DNA from: Cochliopodium minus
Taxonomy: Eukaryota > Discosea > Himatismenida > Cochliopodiidae
DNA length: 64,000 nucleotides
Direction: 5' to 3'
Assembly: GCA_024220525.1 (NCBI GenBank)
Contig: JAMYWO010000037.1
Coordinates: forward strand, 143,603 to 207,602
The notes under the pieces: generated by a model
The model's input: the letters and a program-made list of their open reading frames with translations, nothing else
The model's database searches: none
Told to the model about the DNA's origin: nothing
Shown: positions 47,073-57,500 of the stretch, in pieces
Numbering within the stretch: position 1 is the stretch's first letter
Layout of the letters: each line of letters starts with the position of its first letter
Program-made: the position numbers and the translations under genes

Positions 47073-48298
47073 ATGAGCAAAGGAAAGTGAGTATCTTTTA
47101 AAAAAACAATTTTTTAATTTATACCCCTATTAACTTTCTATCAGAATTGATGAGAAAGATAAGGAAAAATGGGGAGAGCTTGTCAAAAAAAGAGTTGAAG
47201 AACAAGCACAAGTTTTCTTGAGACAATTTGTTTTGGGTAAATATATAGGGTATATTTTTGATAATAGTAATTATATAATTTTTCTTTAGAATTTGCTGGA
47301 TCATTCGAAGAGTAAGAGATTCCATTTTTTATTACCCAAAATTAAATTAATTCCTTTTCTATTCAGAGTTCTTGATTTGGCTGCAGAATTCAGAAAATAT
47401 GGATCTGAAGATGGTCAAAAGGAAATCACTGAACTTGATGAATTTGATATGCACAGGTAAAAAAATAAAATTTATATTTTTGTTGTGTAAACAATGAGCA
47501 AATATTAAATAAAGATTTTTATTATTTTATTTTTTCTCTTAAAATCAATTATAATTTTTCTCTTAAAAAATTAAATCAATAGATTCCTTGAAAAGAGAGG
47601 AGAAACCTTGACTGTAAAGGCATTGAGAGAGAATATCATGAAAGAACTCGATCTCGATCAAAATCATCGTGTATCCTTTATCGAATATTTGCTCTGGAAG
47701 TATAAAAAGACCGCACATCAACTTTTTGAACCACCAAAAGGAGGACCAACCAAAGTAAGTTTATCTATTTACAAATAATAATAATTAATATCCTTCTTTC
47801 CATTTTTTTGTTAAAATCAAAATATATTAACTTTTCTTTATAATTTCAAATATATTGTTGAAAAACTTAATTATTAAATTCGCATAGGAAATGTTGGAAG
47901 AATTGGATAGAGCTATGAGAGAATATCAAGAGGCTCTTGACATCAAGAGAGGAAGAGAAAAAAAAATGTACGATCTCCAACAAATCATTAACAAAGGAGG
48001 AGTAAAGGGTCTCACTGCCAAGAACGAGCTCGAACAAATGCATAAAGAGGATCTTTTGGAACTCAACAAAAAAGAAATCACCGCTAATGCAAAAAAGAGA
48101 ATTGCTCAAAAGAAGATCGACAACTGTGATGGTAGAGAAGAACAAGAGAAGGCTCTCAAGCTCGAAGAAGAGAGATTGAGACAAGAGAAGGAGAAAAAGG
48201 AGAGAGAAGAAGAAGAGAGAAAGAAACAATCTAAAGAAAGACTCAAACAAAAGGCTTCTTTGTGTAAAACATATAAAGAATTCAATTCTTTTTCTTAA
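47073..48298 (+). CDS. abpB: EF-hand actin-bundling protein, 34-kDa family (266 aa)
   Basis: Six exons: 47073-47086, 47145-47236, 47290-47311, 47367-47456, 47583-47754 and 47888-48298. Exon 1 is 14 nt and exon 3 only 22 nt. The N-terminal half is the conserved module of calcium-regulated actin-bundling proteins (EFAGSFEEVLDLAAEFRKYG, FLEKRGETLTVKALRENI). It contains an EF-hand-like loop DLDQNHRVSFIEYLLW. The C-terminal half is a charged coiled coil (NAKKRIAQKKIDN, EEERLRQEKEKKEREEEERK). In Dictyostelium this ~34-kDa protein cross-links actin filaments in filopodia and the cortex, inhibited by Ca2+. The family call is from memory of motifs; the EF-hand and coiled coil are directly visible. Confidence 0.8.
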
Positions 48299-48426
48299 TT
48301 AACTTTTTTTTTTTTTTTTTAGGGAATTAAATCTAATTCTTTTTTGGAATAAATTAAATAAAAAATCTCTTTGTTTTACTACACCAAATCCTTTTTCTTT
48401 CACTTTAAATTAGTTTTTTATTCCTT

Positions 48427-51407
48427 TTATATCTTTAAACAGTTATTACAAATCGGATTTCCTTCAAATTCGACAAAGTTTTGTTGAAGGGGGACTGAGA
48501 AATTAATAATATTATAATAATTAAATTGAAATTTTCAAATAAATTACCTTTACAAATTTTGCATTTAAAACACTTTTTATGATAGCTTATTCCAATTGCA
48601 TTCACTGTCGCAGTGTTTGAACCAATGGGCTGAAAACAACTGCCTGTCAAATTATATTGAAAAATAAAAATAAATAAAAATAAAATCAAGATATTTACAG
48701 CATCTAGGCAAAAACAATCTAGAGTAATCTTTTTCACAGCAGAAATACCTTTCTTCATTTACAAATTCACAAAAGAAGTCTGGACAGAATTCACAACGAA
48801 AGCAAGATTTGCAGAAAATCTTGTCTTGGAATTGTATCCCATCTTCTTTCTTCTCAAAGTATTTGTTGCATTTGAGGCAATGAATGGTTTCTTCAAACAA
48901 ATTTACATTGATTTTTTCCACACTAGTGTTAACAATATCCGAAGTAACTACAGTAAAAAAAAAAAGAAAATAAATAAAAAAATAAATAAATAATTTATTA
49001 CCTTCACTTATGCTCCTTGATTTAGACTCTGCATCTCTTTTAGAAGAAACATAAACAGAAGAACCAAAAAGATACTCAAAATTCTCGAGCAAAAAAAGTA
49101 CAACCTGTTTGGCATAAACATCGTAAGAGGTGCCATTATCATCCTCATGGTAAGAAATATCAAAAGGGGTCAAAAAAGAGACACAAAAGCCAACAAAAGA
49201 AGGGAATTTGATTTTTTTTTCTGAAGAAATTTTGACGATCAACTTTAAAATTTCCTTTAAAATTTCTTTTTCGTGTACAGTGAATAAGTTTCCCATCCTT
49301 AGTGCCTCTCTCAGCTTCACTTTGTTTTCGTTTTCTTTGTTGTAGGTAGTATTGATTATTTTGTTGAGGTTCGTGATGTTTTCTTCACTGAGAATCTTCT
49401 CGGGGATCTGCTTGATGTAGGATGTCAAAAGATAAAACAAAGTATTTGGTTCTTCTTCTTCAAGGTATCTAAATTTTTAAAAAATACATTTAATAAATTA
49501 ATTCAATATTATTTTAATAATTATTTGTTTACCTGATATCACCTCCTCTATCAATCAACCTGTTTCATTTAGTTTTAAAACATTTTTATATATTAATTAA
49601 AAAAATTAAATTTAGAAACATTTTCTAAACAATATAAAAAAATGAAATAAAAAATAAAAAAATGAACATTTGAAGGTTCAAAAGAGAAGCAGTATCGTAA
49701 GAAAAATTCAAAATATCCAGCTCATGACAGCGAGTATACAAATAAGAGCAGATCTCAGAAAAGAAAACAGGCACGAGACACTTATTATTCTTGCCAAAGC
49801 TCATCACATCAACCAGAGAAATGCCAAAAATCCTCTCATTGTCCAAATTCTCCAGAGCGGACCGCAACATAGCGACGAAATCAATATATTCATTTTCAGA
49901 TTTGAAATAAAACTGAAGAGTTTCGTTAGAAAAAGTTTTTATTTGAAAAGAAAACTCGTTTTTTTTTTCGGAGAAAATCTCCTTGATCTTTTTGACGTCG
50001 AAGAGATTGACTTCGCCTTCGTACTTGTCGCCTCTGCAGTAGAGGAGCAGGTCGGTGAGGAGGTGGCAGGTGAGGAACTCCTTTTTCTTTTTGGTGTTTG
50101 TAGTTTTGAGAGAGGCTTCTTTCATCATCATTTTCTCGCTTTTCAATATCTTTCGGTCTTGCTCTGCAATTTTCTTTGTTTTCAATTAAAAATAAGAAAA
50201 ATTTTTTTTTTAAAAAAAAATGGAATAGTTAATAAAAAAAGATAGCACACCCAAATAAAAAATTTAAAAAATCAAATTTTGAACAAAAATAAAATATTGT
50301 TTTGTGACTTATAAAAAAAGGAAAAGAAACAAAAATAAAAAATTTAAAAAATGAAATTTTGAATCTATTATTAATAATTAAAATATCAAAAAAACTAAAG
50401 ATAAATTATTTTAAAAAAAAAATTATTAATTTACTGGACAGTTTTCTATAGAATTTTGAAGCTGAAAGAGCTGGTGTAAAGGTTTGGTGTCCGTCAATCT
50501 CAACTTGAGCTTTGAAATCTTCTCCAGAAACATCACCAAGTAAGGATAATCCCTGTCATCTTGATCAGTGTTCATGCTGATCAAATCGATAAAGGTGTGG
50601 TAGTGGTTGATCTTGTTCAAGGGGTACATCTTCAGAAGCTTCAAATCTTCGAGTTTGTTATAATCTAAGAACTGCGCCAGTTTTTTCTCATTCTTTGTCA
50701 ATTGTATCAGCTTTTGATTTGTAAAGTAGAAATTTCCAATGTATTGATTGTATATCGAGAAGCAAGGCTCGAACACGTTGAACAAGGGTCCTATTGGCGC
50801 ATCTTTGGTCCCGTTCTCTGAGAAGAAGTTCAGTTCTTTGTATAATAACGAGTGGAATTCATAAATCTCCCTTACATTCATGAATATGAATGAGATATCT
50901 TTTTTTTTTTGGATTTTTGTTTTATTGAAAAATTTCAATTTAAGATATTTATTTATATCGTGAAAGCAATTTTTACCTCTCTTTGTTATTATCTTCTTAT
51001 TTCCTGAATATTCAGGGAACATATTCTCTATTGGAATTACATAATCCTTATATTTTTGTTGATTTTAAAAATTTTCAATATTGAAAAATATTGCATCAAA
51101 TATAGGCTCCTATATTTTGATGATATAATAATAATGTAATTACATTGATCAATGTGTTTAGATCTTCTATATAATTTTTTTCTTCTACTAGCATTTTGTT
51201 TAGCAGATCTTTTCTCTTCATATTTGATTTGGAGGATATGGAATCTTTGATGACTTGATTTGAATTTTCTTTTGACATAGGCTTCTTATATTTCTTTAAT
51301 TCTTCCTTTATATAGTCCAAAATATTATCTATTTGATTATATTCAAATTTGAGGTCAGATCTGAGTATATTGGCTATCTCAAAGAAATCTGAAGAAACTT
51401 CATTCAT
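48427..51407 (-). CDS. RhoGEF-PH-RhoGAP-like-LIM-LIM protein (736 aa)
   Basis: Nine exons close in frame: 51407-51144, 51046-50977, 50898-50435, ~50173-49668, 49559-49533, 49468-49002, 48947-48699, 48643-48548 and 48494-48427. The fourth exon could start 12 nt later. DH domain (~70-266): VEEKNYIEDLNTLIN, DISFIFMNVREIYEFHSLLY, DYPYLVMFLEKISKL. PH (~285-400): FLTCHLLTDLLLYCRGDKYE. RhoGAP-like (~405-590): FGKNNKCLVPVFFSEICSYL, but the GIFR-type Arg-finger site reads ILNFSYD. LIM1 (~617-680): CLKCNK, CFRCEFC, CCEKD. LIM2 ends HKKCFKCKICK, CNNC. It likely activates a Rho/Rac GTPase and docks to the actin cytoskeleton. GAP activity is doubtful. Confidence 0.85.
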
Positions 51408-51548
51408 TTTTTTTTTTTGATTAATTAATTCTGTTGATTTGAATCTTTGATTATATTTTTTGCCAATTTAATATCAAAAATATAAAAAAAAAATTGGTTT
51501 TTGGAATCAATTTGTGATTTGATATTTATAATTGAATTGATTGGATAA

Positions 51549-53369
51549 ATGGATATATTTGAAAATATAACCAATGAATATCAAGATGGCGGAGTAACTG
51601 AAAGAAAAATGAAGAAAAGAAAGAAATTTGATAATGAAGATGACGATGATGATGATTCATTCAAGGGTGGAGAGGATGAAGACGAAGAAGATACAGATTA
51701 CACAGCATATATGAGGAAAAGATCAAAAGGATCAAGAAGAATGAGGGAAGATGAGGGAGTAAGTACCATAACAGGCACAAGTACATTCATACCTCCTACC
51801 ACCATCTTCAAAACACCAAAGAATGATACGAATGAAGAGAAAGAATATCAATTTGCAGCACCAATACCATCGATCTTCACATTTGGAAGCTCCAAAAAGG
51901 AGAATAAGATGGATTTTCAAGTGTTGCCATCAAATATCAAAGATCAATTTTTCACACCCATCTTGAACACTAATTTGACATCCGAGAGCCAATTGTTCTC
52001 TCTCATCTCATATGGTAAAATGAAGAAAGAGAAAGGAATCTATAAATATAACGATAGATCAAGAGATTTTTTGTTGGATACCACCAATTTGGTATTGCAA
52101 GGCAGGAGAACATTATTGATCAATATCAGAAGCGGATTGGAGGAACATATCACTTGGGCATTGAGTGTATTATTGCATCAATCGATCTATGGGCCATATA
52201 TCTCACTATCTGCTCCACTCACGATAACATGTGATGAATATAACAACAATTTTGTAGTGTCCGTCTCTATATTTAATGCATTGTTAGATTTAGTCCAATA
52301 CAAGATCGATCCCATCGAATCATTCAAGAGAAATTCTGAGAGGAATCTCAACAAAACATCTTCAATCAATCGCCTTAAAGAATCAAATAACATTGAGATG
52401 GTAGATGAAGATAAAATCGATAAATCTCCAAATAAACAACCAAACAAATTTCAGACAGAGATTTTCAAGACCGTTTTTTCTCCAAAGTTGTTATCTCTTG
52501 CTTACACAAAGTTTCTCCACGTCTTTTCTCTCTTGAATAACTTTTCTAATACAGACGAGCCAACTTCGCAATACATGGCTTCCGAAAAAAGAATTTTTGA
52601 GATGAGTGCTCATCTATTCTCTGTTTTGAGAATTAAAGTTCCTATTTCTTCTCATTCCTTCCGTTCCAACAAAACTTTTCCTGACAACATCCTTCGTAGC
52701 AATTCTGACCTTTGTGCCCGCGATGAGACTTGGAACGAGTTTGTTGCGGGAATTGATCAACTCAACATCAGCGACCTCAAAAAAGTTTCCATTTTGGTTT
52801 TGGATATGATTGATAACATTTCTAAACACGTGCAAACTCCTCAGTTCGATGTTAAAAACTTTTTACGTTCTTTGTTATACTTTTTCTATTTGGAAAACGA
52901 GAGCATCGTCGATCAGGCTTTCCGTATCTTCATCAATTTGACTAAGATCCCTGAAGTTCTTTCCCAAATTCCTCTCATCCTCTCTGGAGACAACCAATCC
53001 GACCCCACTTTTTACAATCGTTTGCTTTCTTTGGTGGTTAATGATGGGAACCACAGTTACAATGAGATCATCTTTGATCTTTTCTACAATCTTTCCAAAA
53101 TTGGAAAAATTTTTAGTGATTCTTTTTCTTTGAGTGATGGAATCTCCACTTTCATCAACTTCATCCTCCACAGCTCTATCCACGATCATGATTCCAAAAA
53201 TGTCAATTTGTGCCGAAGGATTATCCTAACTGTACAAAACTTGGCTTCTTCTTCCATGCTTAACAAAGAGAAGCTAAAGTCTACAAAGGAATCTCTTCTT
53301 TTTATCGTCTCCAAAGAGTATCCCATTTCTGCAGAAGTGCTTGATATATTACTCACTTTTTGTGAATAA
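51549..53369 (+). CDS. RSC9/ARID2-like nuclear armadillo protein (606 aa)
   Basis: Single exon from the ATG at 51549. The N-terminal ~75 residues are acidic and basic low complexity (KKRKKFDNEDDDDDD, EDEDEEDTDY, RKRSKGSRRMRED), as in nuclear proteins. Residues ~190-215 read TLLINIRSGLEEHITWALSV, recalling the LRSGL..EI.WAL motif where the helical-repeat region of RSC9/ARID2 SWI/SNF subunits begins. The rest is helical-repeat-like (FFYLENESIVDQAFRIFINL, IIFDLFYNLSKIGKIFS). No ARID or RFX DNA-binding domain is present. The chromatin-remodelling subunit assignment is tentative; the coding call is firm. Confidence 0.6.
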   Translation: MDIFENITNEYQDGGVTERKMKKRKKFDNEDDDDDDSFKGGEDEDEEDTDYTAYMRKRSKGSRRMREDEGVSTITGTSTFIPPTTIFKTPKNDTNEEKEYQFAAPIPSIFTFGSSKKENKMDFQVLPSNIKDQFFTPILNTNLTSESQLFSLISYGKMKKEKGIYKYNDRSRDFLLDTTNLVLQGRRTLLINIRSGLEEHITWALSVLLHQSIYGPYISLSAPLTITCDEYNNNFVVSVSIFNALLDLVQYKIDPIESFKRNSERNLNKTSSINRLKESNNIEMVDEDKIDKSPNKQPNKFQTEIFKTVFSPKLLSLAYTKFLHVFSLLNNFSNTDEPTSQYMASEKRIFEMSAHLFSVLRIKVPISSHSFRSNKTFPDNILRSNSDLCARDETWNEFVAGIDQLNISDLKKVSILVLDMIDNISKHVQTPQFDVKNFLRSLLYFFYLENESIVDQAFRIFINLTKIPEVLSQIPLILSGDNQSDPTFYNRLLSLVVNDGNHSYNEIIFDLFYNLSKIGKIFSDSFSLSDGISTFINFILHSSIHDHDSKNVNLCRRIILTVQNLASSSMLNKEKLKSTKESLLFIVSKEYPISAEVLDILLTFCE

Positions 53370-53436
53370 TATTTCCTTTTTAAATTTTTTTTTGAATATA
53401 TTTTTGGAAATAATAATTATAAAAAAAAAAAAAAAT

Positions 53437-54405
53437 ATGGGGTTTTTTCATTTGATTATATACAGTTCCATCCTCTTTATTGCTCTTAAGATATTATCAG
53501 AATTAATTATATATTCAAAAATTGGAAAAAGGAAAAGGAAAATCCATTTCAGGCCTTCAGATATGGCCACCATCATAGGTTTTTATTCCTCAAATATCAT
53601 TACATATTAATTAATATCGATATTAATTAGGAATTAATCCATTTAAGAACAGAATTGATTTATGGAGAGAAATGTCAATGGAAAGTAGGCCAAGTGGAAT
53701 CAAAACAGATGCAATGAAATTTGGAATAGAAAATGAAAATCAGTAAAATTTTTCCAATCCTATTCAATCAATCATTTCAATTTTATATTCACCAGTGCAA
53801 TAACGATCTATGAATTTACAATTTTGCAATCAGATGAAACACTTTTATTAAATAATGAAGGGACCGAATTAATGAGAAATCATGAAAAGTATAATTGGAT
53901 AAGGTTTAGAATTGAAAAAAAAATAATTAGATTTTCTCAAAATTCATGGAATATATCTTTTTGAAAAAAAAAAGGGGAATTCCTGATGGGTTAATATTAA
54001 AAGAGGGAAGCAATAAAAACGAGGGGATTTTGGAGATCAAATGCAGATACAACAAAAATGGGAAGGCTATGCCACATACCAAAGATCAATTATATTTATT
54101 TGTGCCTCAAGTTCAGGCATATATGGATATCTTCGAGGCAGAATATTGTGATTTGGTGTCATTCACATTGGAAAATAGTGCTGTTTATAGGTATTTTCAA
54201 ATCTGATTGTGATAATAATTCATTTCGTCAACATTTTGTTTATAGGATCAAGAGAGATAGAAATTATTTTGATATGATGCTATCTGTTTTGATGGAATTC
54301 AGGGAACATGTCCTCTATAAAACTGAGCCTCCTCTTGATCATCTTGTGACTCACAAATTGCTTTCCCTATCCAAAGATAGGGATCAATGGACCATTTTGA
54401 ATTGA
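53437..54405 (+). CDS. YqaJ-type (lambda-exonuclease-like) nuclease, N-terminal hydrophobic segment (245 aa)
   Basis: Five exons: 53437-53578, 53631-53742, 53796-53903, 53975-54190 and 54246-54405. Residues 1-30 contain a hydrophobic helix (FHLIIYSSILFIALKILSEL) followed by GKRKRK: a signal anchor or organelle targeting signal. The rest is a YqaJ recombinase fold: RPSDMATIIGINPFKNRIDL (family S-D..a.lG.sp), MKFGIENEHAITIYE (G..E..a...Y), the nuclease core GIPDGLI, GILEIKC and PQVQAYMDI, then RIKRDRNYFDMML. The PD-(D/E)xK residues Asp, Glu and Lys are present, so it may be active. Such domains are mostly phage, bacterial and large-DNA-virus enzymes acting with strand-annealing proteins. Five introns-separated exons show it is domesticated. 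Confidence 0.85.
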
Positions 54406-54571
54406 ACATGATCTCTCCAAGAAAAGTTTTATCAGCGAATTCAATCCATTAAATTTTTTTTTATTTTTTTTTTCTGCAAATTTTATAAGATTAAAAAAAT
54501 TGTAATTGTCAATCAATTGTAAATAAAGAAGACTCCAATTTTGTAAATAAAGCATATAATAAAAAGAAAAA

Positions 54572-57500
54572 ATGATTGTCGAAAAAGTTGAAGACAATTT
54601 CCTACAAAATGAGCTAACTGCCATTCATTATATTTTTGCTGTAAATTTATATTTTATTCAACAATTAAAAACTATATATTTACTTTGAACACACATATTT
54701 GCATATATTAGGAATCATTTAAAATAATTGAACAGAAAGATACACATACAATAATAGAGATATTGATATCTCCATTATTAAATTCAAACAAAAAAAGTAA
54801 AAGATTATTAGAAGTGAAATTGGTGTTGAAAATGGGAATGAATTATCCAAATGAAATACCAGAAATAACATTAAAAGATGCGAAAAATATAACACCAAAT
54901 CAATTGAAAGAATTAGAAAATATCTTGATTGAAAAAGCAAAAGAGATATTGGGAGAGGTGATGATCTATATCCTCACAGATACAGCCACAGAATATGTTC
55001 AAAGAAATCAACCATCACAATCATCAGATAATATCTTCTCGCTACATAATCAAAGAGATGATAAGATGAAAGATGAATCATCGAGCACAGATGAAGAGTT
55101 GGAGAAGAAATTCATCAAAAAGAAATCAAAGGGAAGAAAAAACTTTTTGTTCATGAACACGAGCGAAGACAGTGAAAACTCGCTGTTCAGCGAATCCGAA
55201 GAAGAAAAGAGCGAAGAAGAGGATTACGAAGAAGAGAGCACCTACTCCAAGTCCGAGATGAAATACTCTGATCAGTGGATAACAGGGGAGATAATAGGGA
55301 GGTCCATGGAAGGAGATCTAAGCAGAGGCTCGTTTTCAGAGATCGAGTCGAAACAAGTCTTGAGAAAAACTTTAAAGTTCAATGAGTACCCTAAAAATAA
55401 AGATGAGATAGAGACGATCATCAACAAGTTGAAGAACATTAAAAATGAATTTTTGGTGAAAGTGATAAAGTTCATGTGGGATGACTCTGACAGCAAACTT
55501 TCCGTGAATTTGAACATCTTTTACGAGAGCATGCTCAGATCTTTGGAGTCTACTGTGCTCGCTCATGGAAGGATCGACGACTTGGAAATTCTCAAAAAAC
55601 ACACAAAACAAATTTTGGAGGGGATCAGTTTTCTTCACAAAAACAACATCAAAAACAATAACATCAACTCTTCCACCATTTTGGCTGACAACCATGGTGT
55701 GTTGAAAATTGTGGATTACGGTTTAAACACTGTTAAAAACAACCTTTCTTGTTATGTTAATTCAAAGCATAATCAATGGAAACCTTCGGATGAGAGCGAT
55801 GACATTTTCAATCTTGGTATCATCATTTTGGAGCTTTTTCAGGGAGAAATTTTGAAACACTTTAGATCTCCTCAAGAAACTTCTAAAAGAATGATACCTC
55901 CCATTCCCAGAGACATCTCACTTGACATCAAAGAATTCTTGGAGTATTGTTTGATGAAAAATTCTCATACCAAAGCTTTCTCCCTTTTGTCCTTTGAATT
56001 TGTTGACATTTCTTCCACCATGAGAAACTTTATCATCAGCTCTTCTCCTCAGTCGTATGTGGGCATAACAAGAACAAGATTCAACGAAAGCACCTCCAAT
56101 CTTTATTCTTCATCTGACAGCACCAACGTGTTAACAAGTCAACTGACTGAGAGTTCAGGAAATTTAAGTTCTCCACAATTAACCTCAAGATACAAAGACG
56201 ACTTTGTTGAGTTGAAGAGTATAGGAAGTGGTGGACAAGGTTCCGTATTCAAAGTGAGAAACAAACTAGACAATTCGGTTTATGCCATCAAAAAAGTTCG
56301 TCTTTATTCCAACTCCAAAGCTAATGAGAAGGTTCTCAGAGAAGTCATAACGTTGTCCCGTTTGCACCATCCCCATGTGGTCAGATATTTTCAAGCTTGG
56401 GTAGAATCTACTAATGAAGTGACAGAAGATACCGAACTCGATCAAACAAATGAAAATATTGTGGGGACCAACGAAAATTGCAGCGTGTCTTGTGGTGGAT
56501 CTGATGAGGATCAAAGCAGTGACGAAGATATCTTTGCAAGATCACAGACTGGTGTAAGGGACAACTCCAATACAAAAAACACCATCTCTAGCATACATTC
56601 TCATACAATGGGAGAGAGTCACATCGTCACCAGGAATCAAATGTTATACATTCAGATGGAGTTTTGTACTGATACTTTGAAGAGGGTCATTGATACAGGG
56701 AGTGAGGAGGAAGAGTATTGGAAATTGTTCAGACAAATTTTGGAAGGTTTAGATCACATCCATTCACAGGGTATCATTCACAGAGATTTGAAACCTTCAA
56801 ATGTAACTATTTTTTATTTTAAAAAATTTAATTTTAAAAATTTTTTTTTAAAATAAAAATAGATCTTCCTTGATGCACAAGGTAACGTTAAAATAGGAGA
56901 TTTCGGTTTGGCTGTTCAGAACGTTGGAGCGTCTGCATCTATCAACAAAACCTTCAACAACCTGAAATTAGATCAAGACAGTGATCTTACGCAAGGTGTG
57001 GGAACTCCTTTTTATGTGTCCCCCGAACAGATCGAAAAGGGGAAAACGTATGACAAAAAAGTTGACATGTATTCCTTGGGTATCATCTTTTTTGAGATGG
57101 TTTACAGCATGAAGAGTGGCATGGAAAGAGCCAACGTTTTGAGGAGGCTCAGAGAGAAAGTGGAGTTTCCTACTGGATTCGAAAGCAAACATAATGTAGA
57201 ATATCAAGTCATCAACATGATGCTGCAACACAACCCCAAAGAAAGACCCACGCCCGAAGAGTTGTTGCAAAGTGATTTGCTTCCCACTCAGCTCGACCAA
57301 GAAATTATGAAAGAAGCATTGAGAACGATAGCAATACCCAACACTACCATCTTCTCGATGTTGATGACAAAGTTGTTTTCGTTTGAACAAGACAAAGAAG
57401 TGGACACCACCTTTGATTTCGATTGTGAGACAGGCGGGTTTTCTCATGAGCACTATTCCATTCTCACTGAAGTCATGGATAAAGCCACAAAGAGATTAAA

